IMG/VR virus record: IMGVR_UViG_3300020421_000066
Span: 1-36,488 of that record
DNA length: 36,488 bases
DNA from: a virus
Strand: one strand, 5' to 3'
Part shown: positions 5,734 through 12,157 of the stretch, piece after piece
How the letters are laid out: the number at the start of each line of letters is the position of its first letter
How positions within the stretch are numbered: the first letter of the stretch is position 1
Translations under genes and position numbers: made by a program
The notes under the pieces: model-generated
Database searches by the model: none
What the model was told of the DNA's origin: nothing
The model's input: the letters and a program-made list of their open reading frames with translations, nothing else

Positions 5734-6491
5734 GTTATTTCCTTCATAATCATGTCAGCAATAGCAACATGAGCCTCTTTTGTAGGATGGTAACTGTGTG
5801 GGTTTACTTTCTTTGCCTCTAATAGTACTTGAATACGTTTTGAATCAGTCATAGCGTACTGAGACATGTGATATCCCCAGTCATTTGATTCTAAATCATA
5901 GTAATTACACAATAAAGACATCAAATCTCTTTTAGGTTTATCCCCAAACAGCATATTTGGTATCCTTATATTATAATGGTGGTGATTAAATGTGTCAAAC
6001 CAGTAATTTTTTATACCAAGAGACTCAAAGAAGATGTTCCAATGCTTTATATTGTACTCTAATTGTTGTATTTCATTCTCATGGTCATAATTATTCTTTA
6101 AATATGACCTAGTATCTACTCCTGACTTCTCCATATTCTTATCATGAGCAAAACCATTACCATATAATAGGTTCACATACTGTTTTTTGTGGACACTATA
6201 GACATCATGTCTTGCTGTAGAGGTAATTCCCCATAAAACAATCATGTCAGGGTCATGTTTCTCACTGAAATACTTAGTTGCTAGTCTAAATTGTCTCTGA
6301 TTACTAGATCCCATCCTAGAAAGGTTGATATTCTTAGCACCTAGACGTTCTGCTATGTGAGTTCTGAATGCATATTTGGTACATATATCCTTATCTTCAT
6401 TAATTGCTTCATATTCTTCTCTAGACATTCCATGTTCATAACCAGAACCAGTGCCTTTTGTCCAAGAACACCCAAGAGTTACTAATTTCAT
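5730..6491 (-). CDS. SGNH-hydrolase-like protein B
   Basis: 253 aa from ATG 6489-6491. A TTG 27 bases upstream would add nine residues. The ATG is preferred because the product then starts MKLVTLGCSW, aligned with the paralogue's MNLVTFGCSW, and because the ATG overlaps the stop of a 34-codon gene as ATGA. Motifs: Ser9 in GCSW, GSSNQ at 61-65, VLWGITS in the core, and HSYHPT with His235. Same fold family and probable chemistry as its downstream neighbour A; the two differ most in the middle about 60 residues. The tandem arrangement suggests duplication followed by specialisation on different substrates. Confidence 0.78.
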   Translation of the reverse strand: MKLVTLGCSWTKGTGSGYEHGMSREEYEAINEDKDICTKYAFRTHIAERLGAKNINLSRMGSSNQRQFRLATKYFSEKHDPDMIVLWGITSTARHDVYSVHKKQYVNLLYGNGFAHDKNMEKSGVDTRSYLKNNYDHENEIQQLEYNIKHWNIFFESLGIKNYWFDTFNHHHYNIRIPNMLFGDKPKRDLMSLLCNYYDLESNDWGYHMSQYAMTDSKRIQVLLEAKKVNPHSYHPTKEAHVAIADMIMKEIT

Positions 6492-6592
6492 GACGGTATA
6501 GTAAGCATTATTTTCCAAGCACGTTGATATTTGTCTCTAACCAGTTTCTGTATCATCAACATGGTCATAAAAGTCATCTGATAGCACTTCAT
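6488..6592 (-). CDS. 34-aa microprotein coupled at both ends
   Basis: ATG 6590-6592 overlaps the stop of sulfotransferase A (TGA 6589-6591) as ATGA. Its own TGA (6488-6490) overlaps the ATG of SGNH protein B as ATGA. The 34-aa product is Met-rich at its N-terminus (MKCYQMTFMTMLMIQKLVR) with a basic middle and a hydrophobic end. The double overlap is hard to explain by chance and fills an otherwise odd gap. It may be a real microprotein, or a leader whose translation carries ribosomes from one enzyme gene to the next. Function unknown. Confidence 0.65.
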   Translation of the reverse strand: MKCYQMTFMTMLMIQKLVRDKYQRAWKIMLTIPS

Positions 6593-7611
6593 TTTTTCCA
6601 TGATGTAGGCATGTAACCGAATGTTGACTCAAAGTCTTTGTAGTATGTATTCATATAGAAGAATGCTTGGTCATAATCATCAGCATTTAGGTCTTCAAGG
6701 TCAGACAACCACTGGTCTTCAAGGAATTCGTATTTAGGAGCATTGCTACCCATGTCAGGAACGTATACATTTTCGTGAAGAGTTGTAACTTGGTAATTTA
6801 GGAAGTTTGAAAGACTGGAAAGTTGCTCTTTTTCTTGCTCTTTATCCCATAAGTCTTCCATTATAGTAACATAACAGTTCTCTGTTCCAAATACATTGCT
6901 ATATTTAAGATAAGTGCCCGCAAAATCACATAATTCACTGAATTCATGTCGTTGTAATTTGTAAAAAAACAGTTTTTTATGTTCTTTTTTCCTCATCATC
7001 AATTTTTGTACCAAAGGTACCTTATAAGACATTATCGGACAGGTTACATAGTCTGAAGTTAGGTCTGGTGTAGCAAAATCTTCACAAAGTGACCCAATTT
7101 CCGAAAAATAACGTCTAATTGGATCTCTAAATTGAAAAGTGACCTTTACATTGAAGTGTTCTCGCAATTTAGGAGCTATTTCTTGTAAAAAATCATATGA
7201 TAACCCCAAATTTCCATTTGTAAAGTCTGCAACGGCAGCATAATCATCTTTTACGACTTCCCAAAGACTCAAATAGTAAGAAATATAATTTTCAATTGAT
7301 GCAGGTGTTGTTAAAAATGGTTTTAGGTCAACTTTAGTAGAATATTTGTTATAAAATGCTAAAATTTCACCCCAAGGATGTTCTCTCGGTCTTTTTCCTT
7401 CTTTAGGTCTTTTTCCAAGTTTTCTTCCGAAATACATGTTATTAAATTGTTTTCTAATATCATCAGTTTCATTGGATAATTTTTTTAAATACCAATTCTC
7501 CTTTTTATGCCCCATATGAGCATATTTGTTGTCTAGCGTCAAAGTATAATGAAAAGGAGTTGTTGCTGCCCAGCCACAACCAGGATTTAGTAATAGTGTT
7601 GGTTTGGACAT
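6589..7611 (-). CDS. Sulfotransferase-like protein A (degenerate phosphosulfate loop)
   Basis: 340 aa. It resembles PAPS-dependent sulfotransferases: an N-terminal strand and loop (GCGWAATTP, 11-19) in the place of the 5'-phosphosulfate loop, and RDPIRRYFS (162-170) matching the R-x2-P-x2-R-x2-S 3'-phosphate motif. A paralogue lies head to head at 7794-8690; shared blocks include DY-A-ADF, the TIMED stretch and YVPDMGS-AP. The loop here reads WAATT where the paralogue has WSGTT, so the usual Ser-Gly is lost and activity may be reduced or altered. Residues about 66-78 are a Lys/Arg/Pro-rich insertion. Predicted to transfer sulfate to a carbohydrate or similar acceptor in the cytoplasm. It heads the accessory minus-strand cluster. 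Confidence 0.72.
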   Translation of the reverse strand: MSKPTLLLNPGCGWAATTPFHYTLTLDNKYAHMGHKKENWYLKKLSNETDDIRKQFNNMYFGRKLGKRPKEGKRPREHPWGEILAFYNKYSTKVDLKPFLTTPASIENYISYYLSLWEVVKDDYAAVADFTNGNLGLSYDFLQEIAPKLREHFNVKVTFQFRDPIRRYFSEIGSLCEDFATPDLTSDYVTCPIMSYKVPLVQKLMMRKKEHKKLFFYKLQRHEFSELCDFAGTYLKYSNVFGTENCYVTIMEDLWDKEQEKEQLSSLSNFLNYQVTTLHENVYVPDMGSNAPKYEFLEDQWLSDLEDLNADDYDQAFFYMNTYYKDFESTFGYMPTSWKK

Positions 7612-7638
7612 ATATAGAATTAGGCGAAAGGAGGACGA

Positions 7639-7797
7639 ATGTCTTATGATGTCTACATAGACAAGAATATTGCCTTCTCTGATTTATCTAAGGAAGAAGC
7701 AGAGAAAATTGAACTGATGGGAAGGCAAATGATCATTGCAGGGGTAAAGACTAACTACACTCCTGAACAAATACATATTGAACTTCATTCGGAATGA
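7639..7797 (+). CDS. Hypothetical protein (52 aa) upstream of sulfotransferase B
   Basis: ATG 7639 follows AAAGGAGG with ideal spacing, the best ribosome-binding site in the accessory region. The frame ends TGA 7795-7797, overlapping the ATG of the next gene as ATGA. The product begins MSYDVYIDKNIAFSDLSKEE and contains a helical middle with an IEL-HSE end. No domain recognised. The strong ribosome site plus coupling suggest it is made in quantity and also delivers ribosomes to the sulfotransferase gene. Only 27 bases separate it from the divergent start at 7611. Confidence 0.8.
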   Translation: MSYDVYIDKNIAFSDLSKEEAEKIELMGRQMIIAGVKTNYTPEQIHIELHSE

Positions 7798-8690
7798 AAC
7801 CCACCCTATTTTTGAACGTTGGTACTGGTTGGTCTGGTACTACTCCTTTATATTATACATTAGGATGGAAAAATAAGTATTGTCACAGTGGACATCGTAA
7901 AGAAAAGGGATATTTGTGGTTATTGCAGTTACAAGAACAAAAAAGAGTAGTAGAAAGAGTAAAATTTTATAAAAAGTTTTTTGGACCTTCAAGAAAGTCT
8001 ACAACTAACAGAAAACCTCGAATATTTACTCATGAGTCCCAATATGTTAAGGGTTTATGGACTGATGAGGAGATAAAGAAGTTTTGGTCTGCACCATTTA
8101 CTATTAAGAAGTATATTGACTATAATTTGAAGAATTGGGATAATATAAAACATGATTATAAGGCAACTGCTGATTTTAGTAATCCTAATGGGTTTTGTTG
8201 TAGTGGATTACTTGAAGAAATCGCTCCTGAACTAAAAAAGCACTTTGATGTTAAAGTTCACTTTGTTTTCAGAGATCCTATTGCAAGATTGTGGTCTATG
8301 AGGCAAAAACAGAAACCAGATGACCCATTGAGTCATTTTTTACGTTCTGGTGTTGATTTTGACTATGTGGACATGTATGGTAACTGGGAAGTTGCATTTG
8401 GTCGAGATAATATCCATATAACCATTATGGAAGACTTCTGGAACGGTCATACGAAGCCTTTAAGTGATTTTATAGGATTTCCTATAGGAAAGGTACATCC
8501 AAACGCTTATGTGCCCGATATGGGGTCAAAGGCACCTCATATAGAGTATTTGAATGATCAATGGGAGTCAGATGTCATGGATATGACTCCAGAGATCATG
8601 GTAGAAGCAAAAAGGATGATGGAACCCGTTTATATGAATTTTAAGAATTATTTTGGTAAATTGCCTTCTCGTTGGGTTTTTAATTCTTGA
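7794..8690 (+). CDS. Sulfotransferase-like protein B
   Basis: 298 aa. The loop GTGWSGTTP (10-18) fits the 5'-phosphosulfate-binding signature with Ser-Gly-Thr-Thr. RDPIARLWS (160-168) fits the 3'-phosphate motif. It is a clear paralogue of the divergent 340-aa gene, with the same N-terminal start (KPTL-LN), the DYKATADF block, ITIMEDFW and YVPDMGSKAP. It lacks the basic insertion of A and is about 40 residues shorter. Predicted to use PAPS to sulfate a glycan or small molecule; acceptor unknown. Translation is coupled to the 52-aa gene by ATGA. Its last 43 bases overlap a convergent minus-strand gene. Confidence 0.8.
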   Translation: MKPTLFLNVGTGWSGTTPLYYTLGWKNKYCHSGHRKEKGYLWLLQLQEQKRVVERVKFYKKFFGPSRKSTTNRKPRIFTHESQYVKGLWTDEEIKKFWSAPFTIKKYIDYNLKNWDNIKHDYKATADFSNPNGFCCSGLLEEIAPELKKHFDVKVHFVFRDPIARLWSMRQKQKPDDPLSHFLRSGVDFDYVDMYGNWEVAFGRDNIHITIMEDFWNGHTKPLSDFIGFPIGKVHPNAYVPDMGSKAPHIEYLNDQWESDVMDMTPEIMVEAKRMMEPVYMNFKNYFGKLPSRWVFNS

Positions 8691-8824
8691 GATAGTCCCA
8701 TACTTTCCATTATTGGTGTATGATCTGGTAAATCGACACCAGGAGCTAATATTGCTGTTGTTGCAGACATAGAAAGTGCTGTAAATGCAATACTAACATG
8801 CATTAGTTCAAGAAGTTCTGCCAT
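8648..8824 (-). CDS. Small protein with N-terminal hydrophobic segment (58 aa)
   Basis: The minus-strand ATG at 8822-8824 shares a base with the stop of the 92-aa gene (TAATG). The frame ends TAA 8648-8650, overlapping the end of sulfotransferase B tail to tail by 43 bases. Residues about 9-27 (HVSIAFTALSMSATTAILA) are hydrophobic and could be a membrane anchor or an uncleaved signal. The rest is polar (APGVDLPDHTPIMESMG and a basic end). Coupling to the upstream gene and the membrane-like segment support it. Function unknown. Confidence 0.6.
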   Translation of the reverse strand: MAELLELMHVSIAFTALSMSATTAILAPGVDLPDHTPIMESMGLSQELKTQREGNLPK

Positions 8825-9102
8825 TAGTCGAATTTGAAGATGTTATCTAATTTTGCACTTAGAGCATCAATTTTTGCTTCTAAAGCATGACTATGCTCTA
8901 ATGAGTGTTCTAATTTTTCTAGTATAACATCAAATTCGCTACGTTGCGTAAAATCAATACAATCGGTACTTATATCGACTGAACCCTCAAAATTCCCTAT
9001 TGTTTCAGATATTGGTATTACTCCATCATTTGCTGTTGAAATAGTAATTCCATCTATAGGTTCTGTGGATATACCTGATGGTGGTACAGGATAAGTGTTC
9101 AT
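8824..9102 (-). CDS. Hypothetical protein with C-terminal coiled coil (92 aa)
   Basis: The N-terminal about 50 residues are low in charge, rich in Ile, Ser, Thr and Gly, and look beta-structured (for example GITISTANDGVIPISETIG). The C-terminal about 35 residues are a short amphipathic helix (FDVILEKLEHSLEHSHALEAKIDALSAKL). The start is ATG 9100-9102. A late-promoter motif lies 20 bases upstream on the same strand, and a 58-aa gene is coupled to its stop. Late expression and the beta-then-coil layout would suit a small virion or trimerising protein, but no family is recognised. Confidence 0.7.
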   Translation of the reverse strand: MNTYPVPPSGISTEPIDGITISTANDGVIPISETIGNFEGSVDISTDCIDFTQRSEFDVILEKLEHSLEHSHALEAKIDALSAKLDNIFKFD

Positions 9103-9122
9103 AGTTTTTTGGGAGTTGGATT

Positions 9123-9130
9123 TATTTATT
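9123..9130 (-). promoter_or_regulatory. T4-type late promoter for the 92-aa gene
   Basis: The minus strand reads AATAAATA, matching the NATAAATA late-promoter core known from T4-like cyanophages, 20 bases before the ATG at 9102. The site indicates late transcription of this small minus-strand pair. Confidence 0.5.
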
Positions 9131-9176
9131 TGGAAAAATGTGTTATACTACATACTCTTGTCCTAATCGATATATC

Positions 9177-9296
9177 ATGATTAAATTGTGGAGATGGTTA
9201 TTAGGTGAATACAAATTATGGAAACTTCGTCGTCAAGATCCCTTTATCTACGAGGGTGATGACGAAGATGACTACGACGAGGACGATGTTGCTTGA
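9177..9296 (+). CDS. Small protein with acidic tail (39 aa)
   Basis: ATG 9177 opens a 39-codon frame ending TGA 9294-9296, six bases before the carbamoyltransferase start. The first about 20 residues are basic and Trp-rich (MIKLWRWLLGEYKLWKLRRQ). The last about 15 are almost all Asp and Glu. The sharp charge division looks like a real protein. A TATACT box lies at 9144-9149. Function unknown; the amphipathic basic helix could touch membranes or nucleic acid. Confidence 0.6.
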   Translation: MIKLWRWLLGEYKLWKLRRQDPFIYEGDDEDDYDEDDVA

Positions 9297-9302
9297 CAAG
9301 GT

Positions 9303-10691
9303 ATGATTGGTTTTTCAGAAGGATTTCACGATGCTGCTGTAGCAGTAGTGAATAATGATGAGATTCTCTTCGCTGCACATTCAGAGCGTTACTCTAAGAA
9401 GAAGCACGATAAGAAATTGGATTTACATTCGGCATCCATTGCCCAGTGTATGAATATGTTTGATGAGACGGTTGCTTTTTATGAGAATCCGTTAATCAAG
9501 AGATCTAGGCAATTAGTTGCTGGACAGTCTGCATGGAGGAAAGAAAGAAATTTAGCATTAGAACCAACGGTTTATTTTGACCATCACAAGTCACATGCTG
9601 CTGCAGCCTTCCAAACTTCATCATTTGATAGATCTGCATGTGTTGTAATTGATAGTATTGGAGAATGGGATTGTTCTTCTATTTGGATTGCTGAAATGTC
9701 CAATGGTAAGGCAACATATGAAAAAGTGTGGTCTAGACAGTATCCTAACTCTTTAGGTCTATGGTACTCTGCTTTGACTAAATGGGCAGGTTTGAAACCA
9801 TTAGATGAAGAATATGTCTTCATGGGAATGGCAGCCTTCGGAGAACCCAGTCATACCAAGGCATTAGAGGAACTACTTTCTAAGAATAATCATAGGGGTA
9901 TAAGAGGACTGGAAGGTAAAGATGTTGATGTTGCAAAGAGTGCAGAAGTTGTTTTAGAGGAAGAAGTGGGTAAACTCTTCCAAATGGCAACTAAGTACAG
10001 TGATAATATTTGTTATGGGGGTGGCGTTGCACTAAATTGTGTGGTAAACTCTAAAATACAAAAAAGATTTAGTGACTATAATATCTGGATAATGCCAAAT
10101 CCAGGTGATGCAGGTGCTGCATTAGGAGCTGCTTTACTAGCAAATGAACAGAAAGTCCAATTCTCGCCATACCTCGGTCATAACATCAATCGCAAGATTG
10201 ATCCGAAAGAAGTGGTTAACTGCATACTCAAAAATAAAATCGTTGGTGTTGCAAATGGTCGTGCAGAGTTTGGTCCTCGTGCTCTTGGTAATAGAAGTCT
10301 TTTGGCGGATCCAAGAGAAATTTCCACAAAAGATCTCGTCAATACGATCAAGCAAAGGCAGAAGTTCAGACCATTTGCTCCAGCTATTCTGGAAGAGCAT
10401 TGTCACGAGTATTTTGATATGCCTGACTGTAGTCGCTACATGTCTTATACTTATCAATGTAACCTTCCAGACGCTATACCTGCCTGTCTACACGTTGATA
10501 ACTCAGCTAGAGTACAAACAGTCCCCGAAACCTCTGAGAGCATCCTGAGACCGATTCTAGAGTGCTGGTACGAACGTACTGGTTGTCCTGTACTATTGAA
10601 TACTTCTTTGAATATTCGTGGAATGCCTATGGTCAATGACTGGGATGATGCAGAATTGTTTGCCGAAAAGTACTCCGTAGACGTATTCTAA
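9303..10691 (+). CDS. Carbamoyltransferase (NodU/CmcH family)
   Basis: 462 aa. It matches the family that transfers a carbamoyl group from carbamoyl phosphate, via carbamoyl-adenylate, to a hydroxyl of a sugar or antibiotic. The N-terminal domain has GFHDAAVAVV and SERYSKKKHD, then DHHKSHAAAAF (histidine-rich metal site) and VIDSIGEW. Next come EEYVFMGMAAFG and YGGGVALNCVVNSK, and PGDAGAALGAA. The C-terminal domain has EFGPRALGNRSLLADPR, KFRPFAPAIL, HVDNSARVQTV and CPVLLNTSLNIRG. Family members are usually nearer 550-600 aa, so this is a compact form with every expected block still present. Related genes are widespread in marine T4-like phages; the acceptor is unknown. It lies between a small gene and a glycosyltransferase-like gene on the same strand. 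Confidence 0.93.
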   Translation: MIGFSEGFHDAAVAVVNNDEILFAAHSERYSKKKHDKKLDLHSASIAQCMNMFDETVAFYENPLIKRSRQLVAGQSAWRKERNLALEPTVYFDHHKSHAAAAFQTSSFDRSACVVIDSIGEWDCSSIWIAEMSNGKATYEKVWSRQYPNSLGLWYSALTKWAGLKPLDEEYVFMGMAAFGEPSHTKALEELLSKNNHRGIRGLEGKDVDVAKSAEVVLEEEVGKLFQMATKYSDNICYGGGVALNCVVNSKIQKRFSDYNIWIMPNPGDAGAALGAALLANEQKVQFSPYLGHNINRKIDPKEVVNCILKNKIVGVANGRAEFGPRALGNRSLLADPREISTKDLVNTIKQRQKFRPFAPAILEEHCHEYFDMPDCSRYMSYTYQCNLPDAIPACLHVDNSARVQTVPETSESILRPILECWYERTGCPVLLNTSLNIRGMPMVNDWDDAELFAEKYSVDVF

Positions 10692-10706
10692 ATAAGGTGG
10701 TATAAT
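10678..10706 (+). promoter_or_regulatory. Sigma-70-like promoter before the glycosyltransferase gene
   Basis: TAGACG (10678-10683) and TATAAT (10701-10706) are separated by 17 bases, a good fit to a host-type promoter. The start codon follows 24 bases later. The -35 part overlaps the end of the carbamoyltransferase gene. Confidence 0.5.
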
Positions 10707-10729
10707 TGATTTGCTAAGTCTTTCGTTTT

Positions 10730-11491
10730 ATGGCTAAAGGATTTAAGGTGGTTACGACTCCACCTGATGAAGAAACAAAAAAGTCAAATGATTTTGATAT
10801 TGAAAAGGCAAAAGAACTCATAAAGGGTAAGACTTTTGTATTCTGCCTACCTGGTAGAAATGTTTCATATATCTTCCTAAAGAACTTTGTTCAACTCTGT
10901 TTTGAGATTGTTCAGCGTGGTGGGGCAATACAAATCTCACAAGACTATTCATCGATGGTCAACTTTGCACGTTGTAAGTGTTTAGGTGCTAATGTTCTTC
11001 GTGGACCTGATCAATTACCTTGGGATGGTAAACTAAAGTATGATTATCAACTTTGGATTGATTCAGATATAGTATTTGGATTAGAGCAATTTTATCGTCT
11101 AATTTGGATGGATAAGGATCTTGCTGGTGGTTGGTATGTTACTGAAGATGGACAGACTACATCTGTTGCTCATTGGTTAGAAGAAGATGACTTCAAAGAG
11201 AATGGTGGAGTCATGAACCATGAAATGTTAGATGGTATTCAAAAACGTCGTAAACCTTTCCAAGTTGATTATGCTGGATTTGGTTGGTTGCTAATCAAGC
11301 ATGGTGTCTTTGAAAATGAGAAAATGAAGTATCCTTGGTTTGCACCTCAAATGCAGGTGTTTGAATCTGGTGAAGTTCAGGATATGTGCGGTGAAGATGT
11401 GTCTTTCTGCTTAGATGCTGAAAAGGCAGGTTTTGAAATTTGGATAGATCCTAAGTGTCGTGTAGGACATGAGAAAACTAGAATCTTATAG
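10730..11491 (+). CDS. GT-A-type glycosyltransferase-like protein
   Basis: 253 aa. A nucleotide-sugar-dependent transferase fold is suggested by WIDSDIVF with the DSD metal-binding motif at 111-113. Before it is an N-terminal strand (TFVFCLPGRNVSYIFLKNF, 35-53) and a segment ending MVNFARCKCLGANVL, as in family-2-like enzymes. After it are AGGWYV (132-137), DYAGFGWLLIKHGVF, and near the C-terminus CGEDVSFCLDAEKAGFEIW, ending in VGHEK. The first about 33 residues are charged and probably flexible. Donor and acceptor unknown. It follows the carbamoyltransferase and its own host-type promoter. Alternative: a phage glycosyltransferase that modifies DNA, but no modified-base genes are seen here. 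Confidence 0.75.
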   Translation: MAKGFKVVTTPPDEETKKSNDFDIEKAKELIKGKTFVFCLPGRNVSYIFLKNFVQLCFEIVQRGGAIQISQDYSSMVNFARCKCLGANVLRGPDQLPWDGKLKYDYQLWIDSDIVFGLEQFYRLIWMDKDLAGGWYVTEDGQTTSVAHWLEEDDFKENGGVMNHEMLDGIQKRRKPFQVDYAGFGWLLIKHGVFENEKMKYPWFAPQMQVFESGEVQDMCGEDVSFCLDAEKAGFEIWIDPKCRVGHEKTRIL

Positions 11492-11528
11492 ATAAGTTCA
11501 TACTGGACATATCTACAGGATTTTGTAA

Positions 11529-11687
11529 ATGGATCGCTACGACATAATAATTAATGGTGAGAAAGTGCATGAAGCGGTCTCAGAAGAAGAAATGGAAGAA
11601 ATCACGTTTGATTTAGCAGACGAATTCTACCAAGTTGGCTTCCCACATCCAGACGACGTAGAGGTCGTTTATATCGGTACAGAGTAA
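11529..11687 (+). CDS. Small acidic hypothetical protein (52 aa)
   Basis: ATG 11529 opens a 52-codon frame ending TAA 11685-11687, directly against a strong terminator. The product (MDRYDIIINGEKVHEAVSEE, then an acidic helix and VEVVYIGTE end) looks like a compact alpha/beta protein. AGGA lies about ten bases before the start. No family recognised. It closes the accessory gene block before the late operon. Confidence 0.78.
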   Translation: MDRYDIIINGEKVHEAVSEEEMEEITFDLADEFYQVGFPHPDDVEVVYIGTE

Positions 11688-11711
11688 AGGGTTCGCAAGA
11701 ACCCTTTTTTA
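11686..11711 (+). terminator. Strong intrinsic terminator
   Basis: An 8-bp perfect stem (11687-11694 with 11699-11706) has a GCAA tetraloop and a run of Ts (11705-11710). It separates the accessory genes from the late structural operon. Confidence 0.9.
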
Positions 11712-11724
11712 TTGCCTCTAAATA

Positions 11725-11732
11725 GATAAATA
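11725..11732 (+). promoter_or_regulatory. T4-type late promoter for the baseplate operon
   Basis: GATAAATA matches the NATAAATA late-promoter core, 20 bases before the GTG start of gp25 and just after the terminator. Confidence 0.7.
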
Positions 11733-11752
11733 CACAAGATTATAGGTCACAA

Positions 11753-12157
11753 GTGCCTCTTCAGAGAACGTCGCAAGGATTTAAGGATATTTCCTTATCC
11801 ATGATGCGTCATCCAGTCACAAATGATATATTAGCTCTGAAGAATGAGGATGCAATAAAGCGTTCTGTACAAAATTTAGTTCGTACCAGATTAGGTGAAG
11901 TTTTCTTCAATAATACTTTAGGAACTAGAATTACAGGAGCATTATTTGAACTTGCTAATACTGATTTTATTGATCCTATAAAGACAGAAATAGAGACTGT
12001 CCTTGATAACTATGAACCAAGAGTAAGTCTTACTGATACAGAGGTCAATGCTTTTCCTGATGATAATTCTTTGGAAATTACCATTCGGTACGATATTATT
12101 GGAATAAGTGCACCGTCCCAATCGATAAACTTCGTTTTAGAACCGACTAGACTATAA
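11753..12157 (+). CDS. 25: Baseplate wedge subunit gp25-like
   Basis: 134 aa. It matches the gp25/GPW-type baseplate protein that joins the sheath's first disc to the baseplate wedge. The conserved core includes ALKNEDAIKRSVQNLVRTRLGEVFFNNTLGTRI (27-60), with the Glu of the LGE stretch and the family's LFE element. After it come the FIDPIKTEIETVL helix and a final beta-hairpin ending SINFVLEPTRL. Length is typical. The start is GTG 11753 with AGG upstream. It opens the late operon, and its stop overlaps the gp6 ATG (TAATG at 12155-12159). Confidence 0.92.
   Translation: MPLQRTSQGFKDISLSMMRHPVTNDILALKNEDAIKRSVQNLVRTRLGEVFFNNTLGTRITGALFELANTDFIDPIKTEIETVLDNYEPRVSLTDTEVNAFPDDNSLEITIRYDIIGISAPSQSINFVLEPTRL

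Noticed and set aside
6492-6518. TTG start adding nine residues to SGNH protein B
   Set aside because: The ATG at 6491 aligns with the paralogue's start and overlaps the 34-codon gene's stop as ATGA.
10144-10548. 134-codon plus-strand frame and minus-strand frames inside the carbamoyltransferase gene
   Set aside because: Fully inside a gene with clear family motifs; products lack recognisable features.
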